A stretch of 64,000 bases of DNA from the NCBI RefSeq assembly GCF_009928525.1, contig NZ_JAABOK010000006.1, forward strand, positions 186,001 to 250,000. The letters run 5' to 3'. The DNA is from Chitinophaga solisilvae. GTDB taxonomy: Bacteria; Bacteroidota; Bacteroidia; Chitinophagales; Chitinophagaceae. The notes under the pieces were generated by a model. It saw nothing but the letters and a program-made list of their open reading frames with translations. It did no database searches and was not told the origin of the DNA. The position numbers were made by a program, and so were the translations under genes. Of the stretch, positions 43,470 through 51,642 are shown one piece after another (positions within the stretch are counted from its first letter, which is position 1; each line of letters opens with the position of its first letter).

Positions 43470-44069
43470 ATGGAGGTTTATTTTACGATTGATAAAACCG
43501 CTGTAGCAGAGTTCAAGGACAGAGGCAGCAAATTCCTGGCATATGCTTTCCCCGTTAAATCCACGGAGGCCGTGAAAGAATGCCTGCTGGAAGTTAAGAA
43601 GGAACATCCCAAAGCAACACACCATTGCTATGCTTACCGCCTGGGAACAGATGGCATGCAGTTTCGCGCCAATGATGACGGAGAACCCTCCGGATCAGCC
43701 GGGAAACCTATCCTGGGGCAGATAGACAGTAAGCAGCTGACAGATGTACTGGTAGTGGTCGTGCGTTATTTCGGGGGAACACTATTGGGGGTGCCGGGAT
43801 TAATCAATGCCTATAAAATGAGTGCCAGTATGGTATTACAGCTGGTGCCCGCCATACAGAAGAATATTGAAGCCAGGTATCATCTCAGTTTCGACTATAC
43901 GATTATGAATGATGTGATGATAGTGGTGAAGCAAAATAATTGTACCGTGCTTTCGCAGGAGCTGCAGTTGTTCTGCGCTATGGACATAGGAGTGCCGAAG
44001 AGCGGAGAGGAGCTGTGCCTGCTGCGTTTGAAGGACATCCACGGCCTGGAGATAAAACCGGTGAAGTAG
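43470..44069 (+). CDS. IMPACT/YigZ family protein
   Basis: The 199-residue protein matches the YigZ/IMPACT family: residues 14-60 SKFLAYAFPVKSTEAVKECL, then THHCYAYRLG, NDDGEPSGSAGKPILGQI and VVVVRYFGGTLLGVPGLINAY, which are the conserved nucleic-acid-binding core, and a ferredoxin-like C-terminal domain. Mammalian IMPACT affects translational control; bacterial members have no firmly known role. It is 24 bases after ribD and likely in the same transcript. Confidence 0.9.
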   Translation: MEVYFTIDKTAVAEFKDRGSKFLAYAFPVKSTEAVKECLLEVKKEHPKATHHCYAYRLGTDGMQFRANDDGEPSGSAGKPILGQIDSKQLTDVLVVVVRYFGGTLLGVPGLINAYKMSASMVLQLVPAIQKNIEARYHLSFDYTIMNDVMIVVKQNNCTVLSQELQLFCAMDIGVPKSGEELCLLRLKDIHGLEIKPVK

Positions 44070-44247
44070 CACAGGGTTTAGCAGATCCGTTCAGCTGCAG
44101 ATGAAAATCCATAATCAGTTCCAGGCAGATAAAAGGCGATTGCAGTGCGCCGGCGCTCTTATCTTTTAACCCTTCCCGCTTCAGCAACATTAACATCGTT
44201 GCCATAACGGCTATAGTGATGAAAGTAGCTTTATAACGTTTTAACAT
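43978..44247 (-). CDS. Possible small membrane-anchored protein (doubtful)
   Basis: An 89-codon frame with a credible N-terminal membrane segment (MLKRYKATFITIAVMATMLM). Its last 30 codons overlap the 3' end of the IMPACT gene on the opposite strand, and no -7 box is evident upstream. The C-terminal part has the composition of a shadow frame. It could be a short real gene or nothing. The 200 bases between it and the next gene hold only a terminator. Confidence 0.22.
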   Translation of the reverse strand: MLKRYKATFITIAVMATMLMLLKREGLKDKSAGALQSPFICLELIMDFHLQLNGSAKPCATSPVLSPGRGCPSNAAGTAPLRSSALLCP

Positions 44248-44399
44248 GGTAGTAAAATTTCCGGTGATAACAATTGATTATAAAGAATGTGCCAGATACT
44301 ACAATATTGATAATGTGATAGTTATAAAGAGATTAGTGGAAAGAGATGTCCGTTTACAGGCCGGTAATGTCCGGTATTGAACAAGTCAGCATAGTGGCA

Positions 44400-44430
44400 A
44401 AAGTCCGGGCTCCGGAGAGCACCGGACTTT
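44400..44430 (-). terminator. Terminator after the hydroxyacyl-CoA dehydrogenase gene
   Basis: AAAGTCCGG (44400-44408) pairs with CCGGACTTT (44422-44430) around a 13-base loop, 17 bases past the stop of the minus-strand gene. Confidence 0.75.
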
Positions 44431-44446
44431 ATATCTTCTCAGAAAA

Positions 44447-45334
44447 TTATTTAAACCGGGTACTCACTACCAGGTCTTTACTGCCGGCAGCGTATTTGTA
44501 AAACCCTTCCCCGCTTTTGATGCCCAGGTATCCGGCCGTCACCATATTTACCAGCAGCGGGCATGGCGCGTATTTAGGATTGCCGAAGCCATCATGTAAT
44601 ACGTTGAGTATGGAGAGGCATACATCCAGTCCGATGAAATCCGCCAGCTGTAAGGGGCCCATCGGATGTGCCATTCCGAGCTTCATCACGGTATCAATTT
44701 CTTCCACACCGGCAACGCCTTCAAACAAAGAGCAGATAGCTTCATTGATCATCGGCATAAGAATACGGTTGGCAATAAATCCGGGATAATCGTTTACTAC
44801 ACAGGGTACTTTGCCGAGGTTGGCAGACAGTGTAACAATCGTATCTGTTACTGCTCTATCGGTGGCATATCCGTTGATGATTTCCACCAGTTTCATGACA
44901 GGTACAGGATTCATGAAATGCATACCTATCACTTTTTCCGGACGTTTGGTAACTGCCGCTATTTTAGTGATGGAGATGGAAGATGTGTTGGTAGCCAGGA
45001 TTGTTTCCGGATTGGCGTGTTGATCCAGGTCCTGGAAGATTTTCAGTTTGAGGGCTACATTTTCAGTAGCGGCTTCCACTACCAGCGCCACATCTTTCAC
45101 GCCGGCAGCCATTTCCGGCTGTAAGGTGATGTTGGCAAGCGTCTGCGTTTTATCCGCTTCTGTGATAGTGCCTTTGGCTACCTGTCTGTCAAGATTTTTG
45201 CTGATGGTCTGCAAGGCTTTTTCCAGCGCTGCTGCCGATACATCCACCAGGTTTACTGCATGTCCGTTCTGGGCAAATACATGGGCAATACCATTCCCCA
45301 TAGTTCCTGCGCCGATAACCGCAACTCTCTGCAT
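44447..45334 (-). CDS. 3-hydroxyacyl-CoA (3-hydroxybutyryl-CoA) dehydrogenase
   Basis: It oxidises 3-hydroxyacyl-CoA with NAD(P). The N-terminal Rossmann motif is VAVIGAGTMGNGIAHVFAQNGH; the catalytic His and Glu are in VIGMHFMNPVPVMKLVEII, and the helical C-terminal domain includes NRILMPMINEAICSLFEGVA. The length (295) matches stand-alone Hbd/PaaH enzymes rather than FadB fusions. Its role could be fatty-acid oxidation, butyrate/hydroxybutyrate or phenylacetate metabolism; no partner genes sit beside it, although an acyl-CoA dehydrogenase lies 4 kb away. Confidence 0.92.
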   Translation of the reverse strand: MQRVAVIGAGTMGNGIAHVFAQNGHAVNLVDVSAAALEKALQTISKNLDRQVAKGTITEADKTQTLANITLQPEMAAGVKDVALVVEAATENVALKLKIFQDLDQHANPETILATNTSSISITKIAAVTKRPEKVIGMHFMNPVPVMKLVEIINGYATDRAVTDTIVTLSANLGKVPCVVNDYPGFIANRILMPMINEAICSLFEGVAGVEEIDTVMKLGMAHPMGPLQLADFIGLDVCLSILNVLHDGFGNPKYAPCPLLVNMVTAGYLGIKSGEGFYKYAAGSKDLVVSTRFK

Positions 45335-45367
45335 AAAGAAGGTTTTATTTTTTGGTGCACAATTATA

Positions 45368-45483
45368 ATTACGAATTACAAATTGCGAATTACGAATGAG
45401 GAGCGAAAATATCAGCGAATAAAAAAATCATCCACACATATCTTCGCTCCTCATTCGCAATTCGCAATTCGTAATTCGTAATT
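45368..45483. repeat. Family A inverted repeat A4, partly decayed
   Basis: Arms of about 45 bases show three mismatches, two in the outer heptamers and one in the inner GAGGAGCGAARATA word. The loop is larger than in A1-A3. It lies after the 3' end of the minus-strand gene at 45489 and directly upstream of the dehydrogenase gene, so here it is not between convergent genes. Confidence 0.75.
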
Positions 45484-45488
45484 TCTAT

Positions 45489-46145
45489 TTAATAGTCGTC
45501 TTTTCTCTTAAAATCTCCCCGTTTCCAGGCCTGGATAAACTGGGCCCAGGCGAGCGGGTTGAAGATGTTCTGCGGTGGCGGCTGGCCCGCATAATACAGG
45601 GATTGCGCCTGTTTGTTGAGATACATACCGGTTCCCTCAGCGCCGTCTACCGGGGTATAACGGGCCATGGCGCGTAGCCTGGCATTCTCTGTATTTTTTC
45701 TGGCCACTTCATAGGCATCGTCCGGAATGTCCATGCTGGCGAATGCGCGTTCAAATTCCTGTCTGGACATATACGGTTTGATGATGGTTACCGGCAGGTA
45801 AGTGGTATCTTCCACCATCAGCTGTATCAGTGAAAAATTATTTCCTTTCAGGGTGGGCGGTATTTTATAGTCTTTGCGTTTAAATCCTACAGCACTGAAT
45901 GTCAGCGTATCGCCCTTGAATACCACAATGGAAAATACGCCGGCGTTATTGGAAATGGTTCCGCGGCCCTGTCCTCTGACAACAATACTTACTGCAGGAA
46001 TGGCCCGCAGGCTGTCTGCCGTCATGGTTACGCCTGAAATCTGGATAACGCTGTCCCGGAATTCCGAAATCTGGGCTTTCAGCAGGAAAGGAGATAAAAG
46101 GAAAACCAGTATAAGTGACAGTATGTAGGATCTTTTGTGATGCAT
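45489..46145 (-). CDS. Secreted protein with carboxypeptidase-like regulatory domain
   Basis: A signal peptide (about residues 1-24, ending LLKAQ) is followed by a beta-sandwich domain (about 30-105) of the CarboxypepD_reg/CNA-B-like type: ISGVTMTADSLRAIPAVSIVVRGQGRGTISNNAGVFSI, then FKGDTLTFSAVGFKRKDY. The same module is seen at the N-terminus of SusC-type receptors. The remaining 110 residues are charged and carry no recognised domain. Probably periplasmic or surface-associated. Function is unknown. Confidence 0.78.
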   Translation of the reverse strand: MHHKRSYILSLILVFLLSPFLLKAQISEFRDSVIQISGVTMTADSLRAIPAVSIVVRGQGRGTISNNAGVFSIVVFKGDTLTFSAVGFKRKDYKIPPTLKGNNFSLIQLMVEDTTYLPVTIIKPYMSRQEFERAFASMDIPDDAYEVARKNTENARLRAMARYTPVDGAEGTGMYLNKQAQSLYYAGQPPPQNIFNPLAWAQFIQAWKRGDFKRKDDY

Positions 46146-46210
46146 GCCGGCCCTAAGATATAGAAATTTAAATTACATATTCCGTCACAGTAAATGGCTG
46201 AAACGAGAAA

Positions 46211-46242
46211 TTGTAAATTAACCTCCAATTGGGTTAACTTTG
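46211..46242 (+). promoter_or_regulatory. Promoter of the Mrp ATPase gene (TTG-21-TAACTTTG)
   Basis: TTG at 46211-46213 and TAACTTTG at 46235-46242 with 21 bases between; the ATG follows 30 bases later. Confidence 0.65.
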
Positions 46243-46272
46243 CAGTCTGGATTCAAATTTTAACAACAATTT

Positions 46273-47370
46273 ATGATGACGAAAGAGCAGATTTTACAAG
46301 CCCTGAGCAACGTAGAAGAGCCTGATCTGGGGAAGGATCTGGTGACGTTGAACATGGTGAAAGATATAGAGATTGACGGCAATAAAGTGAAGTTTACCGT
46401 TGTATTGACAACACCGGCCTGTCCGCTGAAGGACCTGATCAGAAATGCCTGTATCAATGCGATCCATATGATGGTCAGCAGGGAGGCGCAGGTGGAAGTG
46501 GTGATGACGGCCAATGTGAGCACCAAACGTAAGGATGGCCAGGGAGTGTTGTCCGGCGTGAAAAATATTATCGTGGTGGCCTCCGGTAAAGGCGGTGTGG
46601 GTAAATCCACGGTGGCGGCCAATCTGGCCCTGGCCCTGGGCCGCGATGGCGCCCGGGTAGGCCTGATGGATGCAGATATTTACGGTCCGTCCGTTCCTAT
46701 TATGTTCGGCCTCCGCGGCGAAAGACCTATGATGGTGAACGTGAACGGCAAAGGCATGATTCAGCCAATGGAGAAATATGGCATCAAGGTGATGTCTATC
46801 GGATTGCTGATAGATGAAAGACAGGCAGTTGTATGGCGCGGACCTATGGCCAGCAGCGCACTGCGCCAGTTTATCACCGATGTGTACTGGGATGAGCTGG
46901 ATTACCTGGTTATTGATATGCCTCCCGGCACCGGCGATATTCACCTGACATTGGTGCAGACAGTTCCCGTTACCGGCGCGGTGATTGTTACCACACCGCA
47001 GGATGTGGCATTGGCGGATGCCTCCAAAGGTATCGCCATGTTCAATGGTCAGCAGATTAATGTACCCATTCTCGGACTGGTAGAAAATATGGCCTACTTC
47101 ACCCCGGCAGAATTACCGGATAACAAATACTACATCTTCGGTAAAGAAGGCGGTAAGAAGCTGGCGGAAGACCTGGAAATTCCATTCCTGGGTCAGATTC
47201 CGTTGGTACAGAGCATCCGTGAAGGCGGCGATGCAGGGGTGCCTGCCATGGCGAGCGACGATAAAGTTACCCGCAAGGCATTCCTCGACGTAGCCGGCGC
47301 CACTGCCAGAAGCATTGCTATGCGTAATGCCAACATTGCCCCCACCAAAATAGTGGACATCGTCGTGTAA
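46273..47370 (+). CDS. Mrp/NBP35-type P-loop ATPase (iron-sulfur carrier family)
   Basis: An N-terminal MIP18/DUF59 domain (about residues 1-85, with TTPACPLKDLIRNAC) is fused to a Mrp ATPase. The deviant Walker A is ASGKGGVGKSTVAANLALAL (about 101-120), LMDADIYGPSVPIMFGL follows, and YLVIDMPPGTGDIHLTL is the Walker B/switch region. Family members assemble or deliver Fe-S clusters. The CxxC usually present in VENMSYF.CxxC is absent: the segment reads VENMAYFTPAELPDNKYYIFG. This appears to be the usual Bacteroidota form. It has its own promoter. Confidence 0.9.
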   Translation: MMTKEQILQALSNVEEPDLGKDLVTLNMVKDIEIDGNKVKFTVVLTTPACPLKDLIRNACINAIHMMVSREAQVEVVMTANVSTKRKDGQGVLSGVKNIIVVASGKGGVGKSTVAANLALALGRDGARVGLMDADIYGPSVPIMFGLRGERPMMVNVNGKGMIQPMEKYGIKVMSIGLLIDERQAVVWRGPMASSALRQFITDVYWDELDYLVIDMPPGTGDIHLTLVQTVPVTGAVIVTTPQDVALADASKGIAMFNGQQINVPILGLVENMAYFTPAELPDNKYYIFGKEGGKKLAEDLEIPFLGQIPLVQSIREGGDAGVPAMASDDKVTRKAFLDVAGATARSIAMRNANIAPTKIVDIVV

Positions 47371-47373
47371 TTT

Positions 47374-47585
47374 TATGATTTGGTTATTTGAGATTTGGTT
47401 ATTTGAGATTTGCGTTTAATCAAAATACCCGCCTGACTGTTGGAAGGGATCCTGATTAAAAATAAATCTCAGATAAACAAATCTCAAATAACTAAATTCT
47501 CTCTGCCGTAGCCCCTTTTAGCGAATTTCTCCGCGTTGGTTTCCGCTCCTTATTCGCCATTCATAATTCGTCATTCGTAATTAAT
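47374..47585. repeat. Composite of decayed family B hairpin B3 and a family A half-arm
   Basis: Twice-repeated TTATTTGAGATTTGG words (47381-47413) face GATTAAAAATAAATCTC..AAATCTCAAATAACTAAAT (about 47454-47497). A degenerate right arm of family A (TTCGCCATTC..TTCGTCATTCGTAATTAA) runs about 47552-47583 without a left arm. The rest of the 378-base gap before pyrF holds the pyrF promoter and nothing else I can recognise. Confidence 0.6.
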
Positions 47586-47721
47586 TTTCCTTATCTTTAT
47601 TCAAGTCATTCCCCGATGAGATTGTCGGTAACTCATAAAACAACCACAACGAATTTTTAGAGTAGAATTACAAGTAATCATAATATATGTTTTAAAACTG
47701 CGGCAATGCTTAAGTTTTACT

Positions 47722-47729
47722 TAACTTTG
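47722..47729 (+). promoter_or_regulatory. -7 promoter box (TAACTTTG) of pyrF
   Basis: An exact TAnnTTTG, 19 bases before the pyrF ATG. Confidence 0.6.
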
Positions 47730-47748
47730 CGCCCCAAATTAACCGACT

Positions 47749-48573
47749 ATGAATCGACAGGAACTGGTGAATCTAATTAAGGAAAAGCAATCTTACCTCT
47801 GTGTAGGATTGGATACAGACATTACGAAGATTCCGAAACACCTGCTGTCTCATGCAGATCCGGTGTTTGCCTTTAACAAGGCGATTATTGACGCTACCAA
47901 AGATCTTTGCGTAGCATATAAAATTAATACGGCTTTCTACGAATGCATGGGCATCCGCGGATGGGAAAGCCTGCAACGCACGGTAGAGTATATTCCTTCC
48001 GGCATCTTTACCATTGCAGACGCGAAACGCGGTGATATCGGCAATACCTCTACCCAATACGCAAAGACTTTCTTTGATACGTATAACTTTGATTCCGTTA
48101 CGGTTGCGCCGTATATGGGTAAAGACAGCGTGCTGCCTTTCCTGCAATTCCCTGAAAAATGGACGATCCTGCTGGGACTTACTTCCAACGAGGGCAGCCA
48201 GGATTTTCAGCTGCAGCAGACCGGCGACGAGTTTTTATTCGAAAAGGTGATGAAATCCGCCATGGAATGGGGTACACCGGATAACCTGATGTTTGTGGTA
48301 GGCGCTACCCAATCCTCTCAGCTGGGGTATATCCGTAAAATGGTACCGGATCATTTCTTCCTGGTACCGGGAGTAGGCGCCCAGGGTGGCAGCCTCCAGG
48401 AAATATCCACCCAGGCAATGAACAAAGATTGCGGCCTGCTGGTAAATGCCAGCCGCGCCATCATCTACGCAGGCAACGGTGAAGACTTCGCCACAGACGC
48501 CCGCAACGCCGCCCTCCAATACCAGCAGGAGATGGCAACCTATCTGAGCCAAATGGTGTCATCCGAAATTTAA
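47749..48573 (+). CDS. pyrF: Orotidine 5'-phosphate decarboxylase (type 2)
   Basis: The last step of UMP synthesis. The 274-residue length and the motif [20 protein letters not shown] (about residues 88-107), which carries the catalytic Lys-Asp array, identify the longer type 2 class. [13 protein letters not shown] is at the N-terminus and [11 protein letters not shown] near the C-terminus binds phosphate. It is a single gene with its own promoter and is followed by hairpin C1. Confidence 0.95.
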   Translation: MNRQELVNLIKEKQSYLCVGLDTDITKIPKHLLSHADPVFAFNKAIIDATKDLCVAYKINTAFYECMGIRGWESLQRTVEYIPSGIFTIADAKRGDIGNTSTQYAKTFFDTYNFDSVTVAPYMGKDSVLPFLQFPEKWTILLGLTSNEGSQDFQLQQTGDEFLFEKVMKSAMEWGTPDNLMFVVGATQSSQLGYIRKMVPDHFFLVPGVGAQGGSLQEISTQAMNKDCGLLVNASRAIIYAGNGEDFATDARNAALQYQQEMATYLSQMVSSEI

Positions 48574-48585
48574 GTGTCATTTACG

Positions 48586-48695
48586 GATTTTGAAATTTAG
48601 GAATTTTGAGATTTATTAAATGCAGCGAAGCTTTCCGCGAAAATCTTCGCTGCATTTAATAAATCTCAAAATTCCTAAATTCCTAAATCCCAAAA
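48586..48695. repeat. Family C long inverted repeat C1 (36-base perfect inner arms)
   Basis: 48595-48630 and 48645-48680 pair perfectly; outer words (TAAATTCC, TAAATCCC, AAAATC) extend the arms with a few mismatches. The innermost word GCAGCGAAG resembles the inner words of family A hairpins. It separates the convergent pyrF and YciI-like genes. Confidence 0.82.
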
Positions 48696-49127
48696 TCAAT
48701 TGAACAGGCAGTTCTTCTCTGTCCACCAGGGGAGTATTTCGAAATTTAACCGGCCTGCTTTTACGGCGGGATCCTCCGCAGCCAGGTTTGCAGCCTCCAG
48801 GCTGTCTTTACAGTTCAGGATAAATATGCCACGCAGCTCTCCTTCATTACCGAAAGGTCCGGCCAGGATCAGTTTCCCGGACTTCGCCAGGTAATTTATA
48901 TTCTTCATGTGATCCTGTTGGATTTTCTCTGCTTCCGCTGCAGGCTGATCGCGGTGGAGGCCTTTTTTCAGTAATACCATCCAGTAACATTTGATGTGTT
49001 GGGGGGCTGTATTTTTCCGGGATTGTAATACGGACAGTGCAGCATTCTTCATCGGGGGGTGAAAGGAAACAATCACAACAACCAGAAATCCCAGCAGCAG
49101 CAGCGCAGGAACTACTTTGCTTGTCAT
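48696..49127 (-). CDS. YciI-like protein with N-terminal membrane anchor
   Basis: The C-terminal 95 residues match the YCII-related fold: YWMVLLKKGLHRDQPAAEAEKIQQDHMKNINYLAKSGKLILAGPFG (in two blocks), with the conserved His of QQDHMKNI and the AGPF turn. The N-terminus (about residues 5-24) is a hydrophobic segment that could be a signal or anchor, so the domain would be periplasmic. This is unusual for the mostly cytoplasmic YciI family. Function is unknown. Confidence 0.82.
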   Translation of the reverse strand: MTSKVVPALLLLGFLVVVIVSFHPPMKNAALSVLQSRKNTAPQHIKCYWMVLLKKGLHRDQPAAEAEKIQQDHMKNINYLAKSGKLILAGPFGNEGELRGIFILNCKDSLEAANLAAEDPAVKAGRLNFEILPWWTEKNCLFN

Positions 49128-49197
49128 AGTGCTCGAATTTGCAGCTAATATACCAAGTACTTAGCAATTAGGGTGTTAATCATTTGCGATTACAAAT

Positions 49198-49325
49198 CTG
49201 ATTTGCGGATTTTGTGATTGACGGATTTTACGATTTTATCGGGCAGCGATGATTTTCCCGGATATCATTCCGGCAGGATAAAATTCCAAAATTGGTAAAT
49301 CAAAAAATCCGTAAATTCCTGAATT
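49198..49325. repeat. Family C inverted repeat C2, imperfect, in a divergent intergenic gap
   Basis: GATTTGCGGATTTTG..GGATTTTACGATTTTATC-type words face rearranged copies (GATAAAATTCC..AAAATTGG..AAATCCGTAAATTCC). The inner part is GC-rich. It lies between the starts of the YciI-like gene and the acyl-CoA dehydrogenase gene, so it is not at a gene end. Confidence 0.6.
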
Positions 49326-49354
49326 CTTTATATTGAGAATTAAATAACGAGTAG

Positions 49355-50533
49355 ATGTTAAAAGATTTGTTCCAGTCCCCTGATTACTTTGCTGTAGATG
49401 GTTTGTTAACGGAAGAACACCTGTTAATTCGCGATTCCGTCAGACAATGGGTAAAGAAAGAAATTTCTCCCATCATTGAAGATTATTGCCAGCGCGCAGC
49501 TTTTCCTTCGCAGATTATTTCCGGCCTGGGACAGCTGGGCTGTTTCGGACCCACTATTCCCGCAGAATATGGCGGGGCCGGATTGGACTATATTTCCTAT
49601 GGCCTGATGATGCAGGAGCTGGAGCGGGGAGATAGCGGTATCCGATCAACTGCCTCGGTACAGGGTTCCCTGGTCATGTTCCCTATTTATACGTTCGGCA
49701 GCGAGGCTCAGAAACGCAAATACCTGCCCAAACTGGCCAGTGGCGAATGGATGGGATGCTTCGGGCTTACGGAACCGGATCATGGTTCCAATCCTGCCGG
49801 TATGATTACCAACTTCCGGGAAGATGGCGACCATGTTATCCTGAACGGCGCCAAAATGTGGATATCCAATGCACCTTTTGCGGATGTTGCCGTAGTATGG
49901 GCCAAGGATGAATCCGGCGATATCCGTGGCCTCATCGTGGAGCGCGGTATGGAAGGTTTCAGCACTCCGGAAACAAAAGGTAAATGGAGCCTGCGTGCCA
50001 GCGCTACCGGCGAACTCGTATTCGATAATGTACGCGTACCGAAGGAAAATATTTTCCCGGAAGTGAAAGGGCTGAAAGGACCTTTAACCTGCCTGTCATC
50101 CGCCCGTTATGGTATTGCCTGGGGTGTTGTAGGCGCTGCCATGGATTGTTATGATACTGCATTGCGCTACGCAAAAGAACGTGTGCAGTTTGGCCGCCCG
50201 ATTGCCGGTTTCCAGCTGACGCAAAAGAAGCTGGCAGAGATGATAACAGAAATCACCAAGGCACAGCTGCTCAACTGGCGGCTGGGCGTATTGAAAAATG
50301 AAGGCAAGGCCACACCGGCACAAATATCCATGGCTAAACGAAATTCCTGCGAGATAGCGACCAAAATCGCCAGGGATGCACGTTCTATATTAGGTGGTAT
50401 GGGTATCACCGGCGAATTCCCCGTTATGAGACATATGATGAACCTGGAAAGCGTACTCACCTATGAAGGCACGCACGAAGTACATCTGCTCATTACAGGT
50501 ATGGATGTTACCGGACTTGATGCGTTTAAATAA
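49355..50533 (+). CDS. Acyl-CoA dehydrogenase, glutaryl-CoA dehydrogenase-like
   Basis: An FAD enzyme of the acyl-CoA dehydrogenase fold (392 residues). The flavin-binding signature is CFGLTEPDHGSNPAGM (about residues 132-147), GKWSLRASATGELVFDNVRVP is strongly glutaryl-CoA dehydrogenase-like, and the catalytic Glu is in SVLTYEGTHEVHLLITG near residue 370. It would oxidise and possibly decarboxylate glutaryl-CoA from lysine or tryptophan breakdown; the electron acceptor is unknown. apbE follows 19 bases later. The exact substrate needs testing, so no symbol is given. Confidence 0.88.
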   Translation: MLKDLFQSPDYFAVDGLLTEEHLLIRDSVRQWVKKEISPIIEDYCQRAAFPSQIISGLGQLGCFGPTIPAEYGGAGLDYISYGLMMQELERGDSGIRSTASVQGSLVMFPIYTFGSEAQKRKYLPKLASGEWMGCFGLTEPDHGSNPAGMITNFREDGDHVILNGAKMWISNAPFADVAVVWAKDESGDIRGLIVERGMEGFSTPETKGKWSLRASATGELVFDNVRVPKENIFPEVKGLKGPLTCLSSARYGIAWGVVGAAMDCYDTALRYAKERVQFGRPIAGFQLTQKKLAEMITEITKAQLLNWRLGVLKNEGKATPAQISMAKRNSCEIATKIARDARSILGGMGITGEFPVMRHMMNLESVLTYEGTHEVHLLITGMDVTGLDAFK

Positions 50534-50551
50534 TTCCCGGAGAAAATAATA

Positions 50552-51565
50552 ATGAGATTTTTTCAGTTACTGGCCTGCCTGCTGCTTACATTGCGGCTGA
50601 CAGCCCAGGAGGCGCCGCCATTGCGGTTGGTGGCCTGCGAAGGTAAGGCGCAGGGTACCTATTATATTGTCAAATATTTATCTGCTGATACTACTTCCCT
50701 GCAACCACGTATAGATTCTCTGTTTGAGGTGATAGACAAATCCCTGTCGCTTTACAGGCCGGGTTCTCTTATCAACATCTTCAATGCTACCGGCAGCGTA
50801 CAGATGGATGAACATATGAAAGCAGTAGTGGAAAAAGCCGTTCTAACGTCGAAGGCTACACGGGGTATTTTTGATATAACCGTCAAGCCGCTGGTATACC
50901 TCTGGGGATTTGGGGTTACAAAGCCATCATTTAAGGGAATACCGCCGCAGGACAGTATCCGGAAGGCATTGTCGTATGTGGGTTACCGTTATCTGAAGAT
51001 AAACGGCAACCGGCTTACTGCTATTAAAAAACATACAGAGATAGATTGCAATGGTATTGCACAGGGGTACACGGTAGATGTGCTGGGGAAGTTCCTGGAG
51101 CGGCAGGGGATCCGCAATTACCTCGTAGACGTAGGCGGAGAGCTGTGTGCCAAAGGAATGAATCAGCAGCATAAAACCTGGCGGATAGGCATTGAACGGC
51201 CTGCACCGGGGGATACCGCCTATGAGCCCATCCAGGGCCTGGTACAGCTGCCCGACAAAGGGATTGCCACCAGTGGCAACTACCGCCGTTTTTTTGATCA
51301 GGGACGTACCCGTTTCGCGCATACCATTGATCCGGTTACCGGCATGGCGCTGCACAACCACATCATCAGCGTCACCGTGATTGCAAGGGATTGCTTTACG
51401 GCGGATGCATTTGATAATCCGCTGATATTAATGGGCGTTGAAAAAGGGCTGCAGTTTATCGCGCAGCATCCGGAATATGACCTGGAAGCTCTCTACATCT
51501 ATAAAGCGGCGAATGGTACTATCAGCGAAGCCTGTAGTAACGGATTCAGAAAATATATGGAATAA
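50552..51565 (+). CDS. apbE: ApbE family FAD:protein FMN transferase
   Basis: An exported enzyme that attaches FMN to threonine residues of target flavoproteins such as the Na+-NQR or RNF subunits. A signal peptide (MRFFQLLACLLLTLRLTAQ) is followed by the ApbE fold: residues about 105-130 GIFDITVKPLVYLWGFG, IDCNGIAQGYTVDVLG, NYLVDVGGEL and the C-terminal ATSGNYRRFF..AHTIDPVTG with the metal-binding Asp. There is no lipobox Cys at the cleavage site, so it is probably soluble in the periplasm. It is 19 bases after the acyl-CoA dehydrogenase gene. No target operon is nearby. Confidence 0.9.
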   Translation: MRFFQLLACLLLTLRLTAQEAPPLRLVACEGKAQGTYYIVKYLSADTTSLQPRIDSLFEVIDKSLSLYRPGSLINIFNATGSVQMDEHMKAVVEKAVLTSKATRGIFDITVKPLVYLWGFGVTKPSFKGIPPQDSIRKALSYVGYRYLKINGNRLTAIKKHTEIDCNGIAQGYTVDVLGKFLERQGIRNYLVDVGGELCAKGMNQQHKTWRIGIERPAPGDTAYEPIQGLVQLPDKGIATSGNYRRFFDQGRTRFAHTIDPVTGMALHNHIISVTVIARDCFTADAFDNPLILMGVEKGLQFIAQHPEYDLEALYIYKAANGTISEACSNGFRKYME

Positions 51566-51570
51566 AAAAA

Positions 51571-51596
51571 TCCCGCGTTGTGTACACAACGCGGGA
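51571..51596. terminator. Bidirectional terminator, perfect 26-base palindrome
   Basis: TCCCGCGTTGTG and its exact complement meet without a loop, preceded by an A-run at 51562-51570. It lies between convergent apbE and the outer-membrane protein gene. Confidence 0.8.
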
Positions 51597-51642
51597 TGAC
51601 ATCCTCACATTTTCCTCTTTCATGAATATGGATAAAGTCTTG

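Noticed and set aside
43978..44247. Minus-strand frame overlapping the IMPACT gene as a confident gene
   Set aside because: No promoter box, an antisense overlap of 92 bases and shadow-like composition; kept only as a low-confidence entry.
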